A DNA stretch of 64,000 bases. It comes from Azospirillum oryzae (lineage in GTDB: Bacteria; Pseudomonadota; Alphaproteobacteria; Azospirillales; Azospirillaceae). Location: assembly GCF_008364795.1 (NCBI RefSeq), contig NZ_VTTM01000011.1:124001-188000 (forward strand). Direction: 5' to 3'. The translations under genes and the position numbers were made by a program. The notes under the pieces are model-generated. The model was not told the DNA's origin and ran no database searches. It saw nothing but the letters and a program-made list of their open reading frames with translations. Below are positions 26,574 through 35,819 of this stretch, one piece after another. Positions within the stretch are counted from its first letter, which is position 1, and each line of letters starts with the position of its first letter.

Positions 26574-27580
26574 GGGCGCGTCCGCTATCGGTGCTGTGGC
26601 TGCAATCGGGCGGTTGCGGCGGCTGCACCATGTCGCTGCTCTGCGCCGAATCCCCGGACCTGCTCACTCTGCTGGAGACCGCCGGCATCCGTCTGCTCTG
26701 GCACCCAAGCCTGTCGGAGGAAAGCGGGGCCGAGGCGGTGGATCTGTTCGAGCGCATCCTGTCGGGGGCCGAACCGCTGGACGTGCTGTGCGTGGAGGGA
26801 TCGCTTCTGCGCGGGCCGAACGGCACCGGACGTTTCCATGTGCTGGCGGGGACCGGGCGGGCGACCATCGACTGGGCGCGCGATCTGGCCGCCGTCGCCG
26901 GCACAGTGGTCGCCGTCGGCACCTGTGCGGCCTTCGGGGGCATCACCGCGGGGGGCGAGAACATCGCCGATGCCTGCGGCCTGCAGTATGAGGGCACGCA
27001 GCGCGGCGGCGCCCTGGGCGCGGAGTTCCGGGCGCGCGGCGGCCTGCCGGTGGTCAATGTCGCCGGCTGCCCGACCCATCCGAACTGGGTGACCGAGACG
27101 CTGATGCTGCTGGCCGAAGAGGCGCTCGCCGCCGGGGACCTGGACGTCTACCAGCGCCCGTGCTTCTACGCCGACCATCTGGTCCACCATGGCTGCCCGC
27201 GCAACGAGTATTACGAGTACAAGGCCAGTGCCGAAAAACCGTCCGATCTCGGCTGCCTGATGGAGCATATGGGCTGTCTCGGCACCCAGGCGCATGCGGA
27301 CTGCAACACCCGCCTGTGGAACGGCGAGGGATCCTGCACCCGCGGCGGCTATGCCTGCATCAACTGCACCGCGCCGGGGTTCGAGGAGCCGGGGCACCCG
27401 TTCCAGCAGACGCCGAAATTTGCCGGCATTCCCATCGGCCTGCCCACCGACATGCCCAAGGCGTGGTTCGTGGCACTGGCATCTCTCGCCAAGGCGGCGA
27501 CGCCGGAGCGGGTGCGCCGCAATGCCGCCGCCGACCGCATCGTCGTCGCCCCCACCGTCCGCCCCACCCGGAAAGGCTGA
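26570..27580 (+). CDS. hupU: H2-sensing regulatory hydrogenase small subunit HupU (HoxB)
   Basis: A 336-aa small subunit of the group 2b sensory [NiFe] hydrogenase. It has no Tat signal, so it stays in the cytoplasm, unlike HupS. Iron-sulfur ligands are visible: GCGGCT near residues 15-20 (proximal cluster), GTCAAFGG and NVAGCPTHPNW, then HGCPRNEYYEYKAS with C and H ligands, and the C-terminal CTRGGYACINCTAPGF. With HupV it binds H2 and controls HupT. Coupled to hupT (ATGA) and separated from hupV by 4 bp. Confidence 0.95.
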   Translation: MRARPLSVLWLQSGGCGGCTMSLLCAESPDLLTLLETAGIRLLWHPSLSEESGAEAVDLFERILSGAEPLDVLCVEGSLLRGPNGTGRFHVLAGTGRATIDWARDLAAVAGTVVAVGTCAAFGGITAGGENIADACGLQYEGTQRGGALGAEFRARGGLPVVNVAGCPTHPNWVTETLMLLAEEALAAGDLDVYQRPCFYADHLVHHGCPRNEYYEYKASAEKPSDLGCLMEHMGCLGTQAHADCNTRLWNGEGSCTRGGYACINCTAPGFEEPGHPFQQTPKFAGIPIGLPTDMPKAWFVALASLAKAATPERVRRNAAADRIVVAPTVRPTRKG

Positions 27581-27584
27581 CCCG

Positions 27585-29048
27585 GTGAGCGAAGAGCCCA
27601 AACGCCGCCTGATCGTCGGTCCTTTCAACCGTGTGGAGGGCGATCTTGAGGTCAGACTTGAGATTTCCGGCGCAAGTGTCTCTGCCGCCTATGTGAATTC
27701 GCCGCTGTTCCGCGGGTTCGAGCGCATTCTGGAGGGCCGCGACCCGATGGATGCGCTTGTGGTGGCGCCGCGCATCTGCGGCATCTGCTCGGTTTCGCAA
27801 AGTCATGCGGCGGCGCTGGCGCTGGCCGGGGTCATGGGGGTGGAGGTGCCGCGCAACGGCCAGCTCGCCAGCAATCTGATGACGGCAACGGAGAATGTCG
27901 CCGACCATCTGACCCATTTCCACCTGTTCTTCATGCCCGACTTCGCCCGGCCCGCCTATGAAGGGCGACCCTGGTTCGAGCGGGCTGAGGCGCGATTCAA
28001 GGCCGCGCAGGGCAGCGCCGTGCGCGGCGCCACATCGGCGCGGGCGGAGCTGTTCCATGTGCTGGGCATTCTGGGCGGCAAGTGGCCCCACACCCTGACG
28101 CTCCAGCCCGGCGGCGTCACGCGCGCGGTGGACGCGCGCGACCGGGTGCGACTGCTCGCGACCGTCCGCAGTTTCCGGCGCTTTTTGGAAGACAGCCTGT
28201 TCGGCGCGCCGCTGGAGCGCGTGCTGGCGCTTGGCGCACCGGAGGATTTGGAGCGCTGGCGGATTTCCGGCCCCGCCGGGGACTTCCGCCTGTTCCTGGA
28301 GATCGCCGACGATCTGGATCTCGGGCATCTCGGCCGCGCCTATGGCCGCTTCCTCAGTCACGGTGCCTATGCCGGCATGGAGGGCGGACATCTGTACCGC
28401 CGCGGCACCTTCGCCGACGGACAGGACGCTCCCTTCGATCCGGATCAGGTGGCGGAGCATCACCGCTTCAGCCGCATGGCCGGGCAGGACCGCCCTCACC
28501 CACCCTTCGCCGGCTCGACCGTGCCGGACGGGATGGACGAAACCGGGTATAGCTGGTGCAAGGCGCCGCGGCTTGCCGGACTGCCCTACGAGACCGGCGC
28601 AATTGCCCGGCAGTTGGTGGACGGCCATCCGCTGATCCGGGCGCTGGTGGCGCAGGATGGCGGATCGGTGCGCAGCCGCGTCGTCGCCCGCCTTCTGGAA
28701 TTGGCTCGCACCACCGACGCGATGGAAGGCTGGCTGCGCGCCATCGATCCTGCCGCCCCCTGGTGCGCGGCGGCGGAGATGCCGGACAGCGCCCAGGCGG
28801 TGGGATTGACGGAAGCGGCGCGGGGAGCGTTGGGACACTGGCTGCGGGTGGAGCGCGGGCGTATCGCCGGCTATCAGATCATTGCCCCGACCACTTGGAA
28901 CTTCTCACCCCGCGACCTCAATGAGGTGCCCGGTCCGCTGGAGCAGGCCCTGGTCGGCGCCCCGGTGCGGGAGGGGGAGCGTACGCCGCTGTCGGTGCAG
29001 CACATCGTCCGGTCCTTCGACCCCTGCATGGTGTGTACGGTTCATTGA
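27585..29048 (+). CDS. hupV: H2-sensing regulatory hydrogenase large subunit HupV (HoxC)
   Basis: A 487-aa large subunit holding the Ni-Fe site. The L1 ligand motif is RICGICS near residue 63 and the L2 motif DPCMVCTVH is the very end of the protein. Catalytic hydrogenases have an extra C-terminal peptide removed by an endopeptidase after this His; its absence is diagnostic of sensory hydrogenases, which mature without HupD. The start is GTG 27585 with only a weak ribosome site, probably by coupling to hupU. It is the last plus-strand gene before a lower-GC insert of opposite orientation. Confidence 0.95.
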   Translation: MSEEPKRRLIVGPFNRVEGDLEVRLEISGASVSAAYVNSPLFRGFERILEGRDPMDALVVAPRICGICSVSQSHAAALALAGVMGVEVPRNGQLASNLMTATENVADHLTHFHLFFMPDFARPAYEGRPWFERAEARFKAAQGSAVRGATSARAELFHVLGILGGKWPHTLTLQPGGVTRAVDARDRVRLLATVRSFRRFLEDSLFGAPLERVLALGAPEDLERWRISGPAGDFRLFLEIADDLDLGHLGRAYGRFLSHGAYAGMEGGHLYRRGTFADGQDAPFDPDQVAEHHRFSRMAGQDRPHPPFAGSTVPDGMDETGYSWCKAPRLAGLPYETGAIARQLVDGHPLIRALVAQDGGSVRSRVVARLLELARTTDAMEGWLRAIDPAAPWCAAAEMPDSAQAVGLTEAARGALGHWLRVERGRIAGYQIIAPTTWNFSPRDLNEVPGPLEQALVGAPVREGERTPLSVQHIVRSFDPCMVCTVH

Positions 29049-29113
29049 GAGGAAAATACACGTCCGTGCAAGGTGTTGGAATGGAATGCTGAAGCGACGT
29101 CATAGGATGATCG

Positions 29114-29182
29114 TCAGGAGACGATGAACGCCGCGTAGGACATGACGCCGACGAACATCAGAAGCGAAACCATGCGTGCCAT
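29114..29182 (-). CDS. Putative 22-aa hydrophobic micro-protein
   Basis: An ATG at 29182 opens a 22-codon frame ending at TGA 29116-29114. The peptide begins MARMVSLLMF and ends AAFIVS; nearly all of it could form a single membrane helix after one Arg-containing turn. A strong GGAGG (29188-29192) lies five bases before the ATG, which is much better than chance for this GC-rich gap. Just upstream is a bulged hairpin (29191-29221) whose 3' arm shares the GG of the ribosome site. It lies on the same strand as, and 124 bp beyond, the 156-aa secreted protein gene. No family is recognised. It resembles small membrane subunits or regulators in size only. Confidence 0.5.
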   Translation of the reverse strand: MARMVSLLMFVGVMSYAAFIVS

Positions 29183-29190
29183 TTGAACCT

Positions 29191-29221
29191 CCATCGGGCG
29201 GCAAGCTGTCCGCCCTGATGG
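29191..29221 (-). promoter_or_regulatory. Leader hairpin abutting the micro-gene ribosome site
   Basis: On the minus strand CCATCAGGGCGG pairs with CCGCCCGATGG around the loop ACAGCTTG: an 11-bp stem with one bulged A. The 3' arm ends in GATGG, whose last two bases are the first of the GGAGG ribosome site. Folding could therefore limit translation. There is no T-run, so it is not an ordinary terminator. Confidence 0.4.
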
Positions 29222-29305
29222 AAGAGATCTAATCCCGCGTGGGGCCGGGATAAACACACGGATCCTGATTTCACCGTTCGACCGGCGCGAACAATCGCAC
29301 GCGCT

Positions 29306-29776
29306 TCAGTCTTCCTCCAGATACACCCTGACGAGCTTCCAACCCGGTCCCATCTTCTGGAACTGAAAGGGTCCGACGCGGGAAACTTTGTCGGTCATGC
29401 TGACCGCTCGGGTCGTTCGGTCGATATCCGAAAGCCTTTCGACCAATGTGCGGTTGGTGACACGTTCCCGCAGCGAGGTGCCGCTGTCTTGCGAAAGCAC
29501 CTGATCGATCACGAGAGCAAGCTTATCCTCGGTGATTTTTCGAATTGGGATGCTGTCGTCGACGCCCCGCACCTCCAGCGGCACGCGGGTCAGTGCCGCC
29601 AACTGCTCATTGTTGCCGGACAGCAGAGCATTCCGCAATGCCGGCCATTGTGCGCGGAAGAAATCCGACGGTTGCCCCGCACTGGCCGTCGGCGCAGTCT
29701 GAGCCGGTGACGGTGACGCTCCGCTGATAACCACGAATGCCGTGAGTACTGCGACCAGGCAGGGCCGACGGATCAT
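29306..29776 (-). CDS. Secreted protein of unknown function, candidate immunity partner
   Basis: A 156-aa protein with a clear Sec signal peptide (MIRRPCLVAVLTAFVVISG...SPAQ). The mature part is about 130 residues of mixed alpha/beta character with no motif I recognise (FFRAQWPALRNALLSGNNEQ; end GPGWKLVRVYLEED). Start ATG 29776 is the methionine that exposes the signal peptide; the frame is open further upstream. It lies 19 bp after the peptidoglycan-hydrolase-like gene on the same strand, so the pair is probably co-transcribed. A periplasmic protein behind an unexported cell-wall peptidase is the layout of an amidase effector with its immunity protein, but this is inference. Base composition is less GC-rich than the hup genes around it. 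Confidence 0.65.
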   Translation of the reverse strand: MIRRPCLVAVLTAFVVISGASPSPAQTAPTASAGQPSDFFRAQWPALRNALLSGNNEQLAALTRVPLEVRGVDDSIPIRKITEDKLALVIDQVLSQDSGTSLRERVTNRTLVERLSDIDRTTRAVSMTDKVSRVGPFQFQKMGPGWKLVRVYLEED

Positions 29777-29795
29777 GATCGCTCCGAGCGGGAGA

Positions 29796-30464
29796 TTACG
29801 GCCAGCGATAGGCCCGGATCGTGTATCCGCCATGGGAGAAGCGGGAGACCTTGACCGAGTCGCTTTGATTGCCGCCGAGCAGTTCAAAGTGAGTGCCGTC
29901 GGAGCGCAGGAAGAAACCAACATGGAATCCGCTGGTCGATCCGGTTCTGGCGTCATGCCCGGCTCCGTTCTTCTTGATGACGGTTATGGCACCATATCGT
30001 GGATCGGTCGATTTTCCCCAGTTCATCCAACTTGCCGCAGCGGCACTGTTGGTTCCGACATGGCCGGCCTGGCGCATGACCCAATTCACGAAGGATGAGC
30101 ACCAGGCGACCTCGTCGCTCGTGGCAGCCAGCGAGGTCGTCGCATGGTAGACCAGAATGCGGGGATTGTGCCGGCTGCCGGCAATTTCATGCTGACCAAG
30201 TTCGCTCTCGGCGATGGCCATCCATGCCGGAGCCTCCGCTCCATGGTCGTAGGCCTGTTGAGAGGCAGGCGATGGGCCGGCTGTGATCAGCGTGCCCGGA
30301 TTGTTGCCGAGCGCCCTCGATTGCAACCTTTGCAATGCTTCCAGGGCTGTGCGTGTACGTGGTCCGAAAAGGCCGTCCACCTTCAGGTTGGGTGAGGGCC
30401 GCAATGTGCCGTTCAGCTTCGCCTGAAGCTGTTTCACCTGGTCCTTCGACATTCCGACAGGCAT
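29796..30464 (-). CDS. Peptidoglycan-binding + NlpC/P60- or CHAP-like peptidase (TIGR02594-type)
   Basis: A 222-aa protein with two domains. An N-terminal peptidoglycan-binding domain (about 5-55, VDGLFGPRTRTALEALQRL) is followed by a cysteine peptidase-like domain of the TIGR02594 type. The candidate nucleophile Cys is in DEVAWCSSFVNWVMRQAG and the candidate His in TSGFHVGFFLRSDG, with NSAAAASWMNWGK between. The family occurs as phage endolysin-like proteins and as cell-wall-degrading toxins. No signal peptide is present, so release must be by holin-like lysis or a dedicated secretion system. I use ATG 30464; a GTG at 30473 is also possible. It is an outlier in the hydrogenase region, in opposite orientation, and is probably acquired. 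Confidence 0.8.
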   Translation of the reverse strand: MPVGMSKDQVKQLQAKLNGTLRPSPNLKVDGLFGPRTRTALEALQRLQSRALGNNPGTLITAGPSPASQQAYDHGAEAPAWMAIAESELGQHEIAGSRHNPRILVYHATTSLAATSDEVAWCSSFVNWVMRQAGHVGTNSAAAASWMNWGKSTDPRYGAITVIKKNGAGHDARTGSTSGFHVGFFLRSDGTHFELLGGNQSDSVKVSRFSHGGYTIRAYRWP

Positions 30465-30826
30465 GGCCACCACGCACCGATCAGTCCATAGATGGAAAAG
30501 TGATACGCTGGCAAGCAGCTTCGGTCAACAGCTGCACAACTCGTGCGTGCGCAGAATTTGAACACGGAATGATCTTCCCCGACCTCCATTCGACGGACTT
30601 TTCACGAAGCGGCAGCAAACCATCCAGACTGGCAAGTTAGTAGCCAGCTCAGGTTCCATCTGTAATGTTTATATCCACAATCGCTGATCTGCCAAACAGC
30701 CAGCGTGATCCAACTGGCCCTCTGCAAGGGGTTGGGAAGCTATCCCCGATTGGCACGAAAATTGTAGTACGCATGGATAAGCGGCAATCCGCGACGAAAA
30801 TGAGGCCTTTGGGGAGCGACCGGATA
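30465..30826. other. Gene-free gap between the insert and hupD
   Basis: About 360 bp with no convincing coding frame. It is less GC-rich than the flanks and holds the divergent promoters of the peptidase gene and of hupD. The only recognisable element is the sigma-54-like site at 30750-30766. Confidence 0.5.
30750..30766 (+). promoter_or_regulatory. Candidate sigma-54 promoter for the hupD-hypA maturation genes
   Basis: TTGGCACGAAAATTGTA matches the RpoN -24/-12 consensus TTGGCACG-N4-TTGCA except that the conserved -12 GC reads GT. It lies 61 bp upstream of the hupD ATG and faces the right way. HupR downstream keeps the sigma-54-contacting GAFTGA loop. The GT at -12 makes it weaker than the hupS site. 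Confidence 0.5.
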
Positions 30827-31453
30827 ATGTCTGGCGATGGCCATATCCTGGTGTTGGGCATCGGCAACATCCTGTGGGCCGACGAGGGATTCGGTGTCCG
30901 CACGGTGGAACGTCTGGCGGCCGATTGGCGCTTTCCCGACAACGTCACCCTGATGGATGGCGGAACCCAGGGGCTGTACCTGCTGCCGCATCTGGAATCC
31001 GCCGATGCGTTGATCGTGGTCGACGCCATCGACTATGGCCTGCCGCCCGGCACCCGCCGGGTGTTCCATGGCGACGACGTGCCGGCCTTCCTCGGCGCCA
31101 AGAAGATGAGCCTGCACCAGACCGGCTTTCAGGAGGTGCTGGCGAGCGCCATGTTCCTCGGCCGCTGCCCGCAAAAACTGATCCTGGTCGGTGTCCAGCC
31201 GGAATGCCTGGAGGATTACGGCGGCGGCCTGACCGACACCGTCGCCACGCAGGTCGCCCCCACCATCGACGTCATCCTGACTCTTCTGCGCGACGAGTTC
31301 GGCGTGGAGGGCACGCCCCGAGACGCCGCCGCCGACATCGCCGCCCCGGCCATCGCCCGCGACGCCTACGAGGGTGGGCGCCCGAGCGCCGAGGACGCCT
31401 GCCGCATCGGCGACGCCCGCATTCTGGCGGCGCTGTCCGCCCCTGAGACCTGA
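30827..31453 (+). CDS. hupD: Hydrogenase maturation endopeptidase HupD
   Basis: A 208-aa Ni-dependent aspartic-type endopeptidase that cleaves the 15-residue tail of HupL after nickel insertion. Conserved ligands are visible: the first Asp/Glu region GIGNILWADEGFGVR near residue 10, the second Asp in VVDAIDYG near residue 66, and His in KMSLHQTGFQEVL near 97. ATG 30827 follows GGGGAG by ten bases. An upstream ATG at 30800 would add a non-family stretch. It is first of a tightly spaced run hupD-F-G-H-IJ-hypA. The C-terminal 30 residues exceed the family core and are of unknown use. Confidence 0.95.
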   Translation: MSGDGHILVLGIGNILWADEGFGVRTVERLAADWRFPDNVTLMDGGTQGLYLLPHLESADALIVVDAIDYGLPPGTRRVFHGDDVPAFLGAKKMSLHQTGFQEVLASAMFLGRCPQKLILVGVQPECLEDYGGGLTDTVATQVAPTIDVILTLLRDEFGVEGTPRDAAADIAAPAIARDAYEGGRPSAEDACRIGDARILAALSAPET

Positions 31454-31468
31454 GCGGAGCGCCCGGCC

Positions 31469-31780
31469 ATGTGCATCGGCATTCCCCTGCGCCTGACCCA
31501 TGTCGACGGCGTCGCCGGACGGACGGAGGATGGCTCGCTCATCGACCTGTCGCTGGTCCCCGATGCCGGTCCCGGCGACTGGGTGCTCGGCTTCCTGGGC
31601 GCGGCGCGCCGCCTGCTGGAACCGGAGGAGGCAGCCCGGATCCTCGACGCGCTGGCCGCGATGGCCGCGGCGCTGGACGGGGAACGGCTCGACAGCGCCT
31701 TCGCCGACCTGACCGACCGCGAACCGACCCTTCCCCCCCACCTGGAGGCGGCCCGCGCGGCCGGCCTGACGGAGGCCTGA
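31469..31780 (+). CDS. hupF: Hydrogenase chaperone HupF (HypC family)
   Basis: A 103-aa HypC/HupF family chaperone. It begins MCIGIPLRL; the Cys2, exposed after Met removal, is the invariant residue that carries or contacts the Fe(CN)2CO unit. The beta-barrel core LSLVPDAGPGDWVLGFLGAARR follows. The length is greater than HypC (about 80 aa), as is normal for HupF, which stabilises HupL during maturation in air. Sixteen bases separate it from hupD. Confidence 0.93.
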   Translation: MCIGIPLRLTHVDGVAGRTEDGSLIDLSLVPDAGPGDWVLGFLGAARRLLEPEEAARILDALAAMAAALDGERLDSAFADLTDREPTLPPHLEAARAAGLTEA

Positions 31781-31785
31781 CGCCC

Positions 31786-32229
31786 ATGACCGACCTTGCC
31801 CCGCCGCTCGCCAAGCCGCGGCTCCCCCTGCCGCCGCTGGTCGATCTGCTGACCGATGTCCATGGCTATCTGCGTCTCGACCATGCCGACGACCGGCCCT
31901 GGCTGGACGATTTGGGCAAGGATTGGCCGGTCAAGGAATGGGTGGTCTTCCTCCCCGGCCATGGCAAGGGCAATGCGGAGACCGCCGACGTTGCCGTCAT
32001 CCTGCCGGAACTGGTCCGTGCCCTGCACCCGCGCCTGACCCCGGCGGTGGCCGGCGAAGCGGCGGAGCGTGCGATCCTGGCCCTGACCGGCATGATGAGC
32101 CTGCCGGCACTGGTCTTCCTGCGCGGCGACCGGCTGCTGGGCAGCATCCCGCGCGTGCGCGACTGGGACGATTATCTCCAGCGGATCGGCGAGATTCTGG
32201 AAGGCGCTTCGGAAGGCGGTGCGGCATGA
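31786..32229 (+). CDS. hupG: Hydrogenase assembly protein HupG (HyaE-like, thioredoxin fold)
   Basis: A 147-aa HupG/HyaE family protein with a thioredoxin-like fold but no CxxC. Visible family features are EWVVFLPGHGKGNAETADVAVILPEL and MSLPALVFLRGDRLLGSIPRVRDWDDY. It is thought to act as a chaperone for the Tat-exported small subunit HupS, checking cofactor loading. ATG 31786 is 6 bp after the hupF stop; the gene ends in an ATGA overlap with hupH. Confidence 0.9.
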   Translation: MTDLAPPLAKPRLPLPPLVDLLTDVHGYLRLDHADDRPWLDDLGKDWPVKEWVVFLPGHGKGNAETADVAVILPELVRALHPRLTPAVAGEAAERAILALTGMMSLPALVFLRGDRLLGSIPRVRDWDDYLQRIGEILEGASEGGAA

Positions 32230-33095
32230 ACTCCATGTTCGGCATGACCCATCCGCCGGTCGGCTTCGGCCCTGGCAGCCAGCCCGACGCGACCGAGGAA
32301 GGGCTGGAATATCTGCCGATGCCGTCGGGCATGCGCGTCTATGAACCGCACCTGCCGGAGGTCGCCGATCCCGCCCGCGCCGCCGCCGCCCGTGCCGTGC
32401 TGACCCGCATCCACGAGGGGCTGGTCAACTGGACCGCCGGCGAGGAAATCCGCATCCCGGTCGATGATCTCGACGCCCCGGTGCTGGCCCTGGTCGACGA
32501 GGCGCTGGGCGAGGGCGAAGTCGCGGTCATGGTGCAGCGGGCCGGCGATCGGCTGGAGATTCAGGAGGCTTCCCTGGCCGGCGTCTGGCGCGTGCGTGGC
32601 TTCGGTGACGGGGCCGTGCGCGAAAGCCTGCTGATTGGCGCCTTCCCGCGGGTGGCGCTGAACCGCGCCTTCACCGCCGTGGCACCTGTGGTCAACGGGC
32701 CGGCGCCGGCCGGACTGATGAACGGCCAGCCGATCCTGACCGAATTGCTGGACCGCAGCGCCGCCTGGCGCCGCGGCGATGCGCCCCATGCGGTGAATTT
32801 CAGCCTGCTTCCCCACACGCCGGAGGATCTGGCCTTCGTCGAGCAGCGGCTGGGTGTGGGGGCCACCACCATTCTGTCGCGCGGCTACGGCAATTGCCGC
32901 GTCACCGCAACCGCGACGCCGAATGTCTGGTGGGTGCGCTATTACAACTCGGTCGACACGCTGATCCTCGATACGGTGGAGATCGTCGACGTGCCGGCGG
33001 TGGTCTGCGCCGCGGCGGAGGACATTGCCGACAGCGCCGAACGGCTGGCCGAGATCCTCGACGCGCTGGCGACCGATCTGGAGCGGGCGCGATGA
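32226..33095 (+). CDS. hupH: Hydrogenase expression/formation protein HupH (HyaF-like)
   Basis: A 289-aa HupH/HyaF family protein. Characteristic segments are LEYLPMPSGMRVYEPHLPE at the N-terminus, and the C-terminal LSRGYGNCRVTATATPNVWWVRYYNS, which holds the conserved Cys. It takes part in maturation of the small subunit for assembly under oxygen. ATG 32226 lies in the hupG stop; the gene ends ATGA into the hupI-hupJ fusion. A MNSMFGMTHPPVGFG leader precedes the conserved core. Confidence 0.93.
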   Translation: MNSMFGMTHPPVGFGPGSQPDATEEGLEYLPMPSGMRVYEPHLPEVADPARAAAARAVLTRIHEGLVNWTAGEEIRIPVDDLDAPVLALVDEALGEGEVAVMVQRAGDRLEIQEASLAGVWRVRGFGDGAVRESLLIGAFPRVALNRAFTAVAPVVNGPAPAGLMNGQPILTELLDRSAAWRRGDAPHAVNFSLLPHTPEDLAFVEQRLGVGATTILSRGYGNCRVTATATPNVWWVRYYNSVDTLILDTVEIVDVPAVVCAAAEDIADSAERLAEILDALATDLERAR

Positions 33096-33928
33096 GCGCC
33101 GGCGCCTCCCGCTTCGAGGGCACCTATCTCGGCGACGCCACGCGCATCGGCGCGGCCACCCGGATGGAATGCAAGATCTGCTGGCATGTCTACGACCCGG
33201 CACAGGGCTGCGAGCACTGGCAGGTGCCGCCCGGCACGGGCTTTGCCGCCCTGCCCGACCATTGGCGCTGCCCGGTCTGCGATGGCGCCCGCGACCAGTT
33301 CATGGCGCTGGATGGCGAGCTTGTGACGACCGAAGCGGCGGCGACGGCTGCGGTCCCGTTGGCGGATGCCGGCCCTGCCCTGCCGACCGAGACCATCGCC
33401 CGACTGGAAGCGGCGTTCCGCGAGGTCCACACCGCGCAGATGCGCGGCCTGCCCATCGTCAACGATGCGCTGGCGGTGAAGGCCGTGGGCTTCCGCCGCC
33501 ATGGCGAGCGCTGGCTCGGCGCGCTGGTGACGCCATGGTTCCTGAACCTCGTCCTGCTGCCCGGTGAAGGCGACGAGTGGTCGGAGTTGGTGCCGGGCGC
33601 GAAGGAGCTGATCGAGTTCCCGTCCGGCCGCTATGAATTCGTCCATGCCAACCGCAAGGGCGTCGGCGCCTACAAGGCCTGCTCGCTGTTCTCACCGATG
33701 TTCGAATTCGCTTCCATGCTCCAGGCGACCGAAACGGCCTCGGCGGCTCTGGTCTCCCTCTTCGACCCCTCCATCCGCGAAGACGGCGCCCAAACCGCCG
33801 AAATCCGCCGCCGGCGCGAGGAGGAACTGGCCCCGCCGCCCGATTCCGTGCCGGTCCAGGCCGACCCGGTGCGCCCGTCGCGCCGGGCGCTGCTCGGCAT
33901 GGGGTCCGCAGAGGCTGCCGATGCATGA
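33092..33928 (+). CDS. hupJ: Rubredoxin-HupJ fusion (HupI + HybE/HupJ chaperone)
   Basis: A 278-aa fusion. Residues about 20-75 are a rubredoxin (CKICWHVYDPAQG and CPVCDG give the four iron Cys, with WHVYDP and a DHWRCP second half) equivalent to HupI. Residues about 95-235 are the HybE/HupJ chaperone domain (GLPIVNDALAVKAVGF, GALVTPWFLNLVLLP, and YKACSLFSPMFEFAS). In many organisms these are two genes. The C-terminus ends with RPSRRALLGMGSAEA, a Tat-signal-like string at the wrong end of the protein. It overlaps hupH (ATGA) and hypA (8 bp). It probably assists small-subunit maturation under O2. Confidence 0.92.
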   Translation: MSAGASRFEGTYLGDATRIGAATRMECKICWHVYDPAQGCEHWQVPPGTGFAALPDHWRCPVCDGARDQFMALDGELVTTEAAATAAVPLADAGPALPTETIARLEAAFREVHTAQMRGLPIVNDALAVKAVGFRRHGERWLGALVTPWFLNLVLLPGEGDEWSELVPGAKELIEFPSGRYEFVHANRKGVGAYKACSLFSPMFEFASMLQATETASAALVSLFDPSIREDGAQTAEIRRRREEELAPPPDSVPVQADPVRPSRRALLGMGSAEAADA

Positions 33929-34262
33929 GATGGCGCTCTGCGAAAGCCTGCTCCAGGCGATGGAGGAGGCCGGGCGGGCAAACGGCTTCAGCCGCGTGAC
34001 CAGGATCCGGCTGGAGATCGGCCGCTTTGCCGGGGTGGAGGTTGAGGCGCTGCGCTTCGGCTTCGACGTGGTGACGCGCGGGTCCCTGGCCGACGGGGCG
34101 GAACTGGTGGTGCTGGAGGTGCCGGGCCGCGGCTGGTGCTTCGACTGCAACGACACGGTGGATCTGGACGACCGGCTGTCGCCCTGCCCACACTGCGGCG
34201 GCAGCCGGCTGCACCCCAACGGCGGCACCGAAATGACGATCAAGGATCTTGAGGTCGAATGA
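33921..34262 (+). CDS. hypA: Hydrogenase nickel incorporation protein HypA
   Basis: A 113-aa nickel metallochaperone. It starts MHEMALCESLL, with His2 and Glu3 being the nickel site. The zinc site is CFDC ... CPHCGG near residues 73-90. It delivers Ni to the large subunit together with HypB, which is not in this window. The start overlaps the hupJ end by 8 bp and is fixed by the need for His at position 2. Confidence 0.96.
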   Translation: MHEMALCESLLQAMEEAGRANGFSRVTRIRLEIGRFAGVEVEALRFGFDVVTRGSLADGAELVVLEVPGRGWCFDCNDTVDLDDRLSPCPHCGGSRLHPNGGTEMTIKDLEVE

Positions 34263-34278
34263 GAAAGGACCCGGCGCG

Positions 34279-35766
<1,488 letters not shown>

Positions 35767-35819
35767 TGCCGCGTTTTTCCATTCACCAAAACCACAAGAA
35801 CCCCGAGGAGCCGTTCGAT

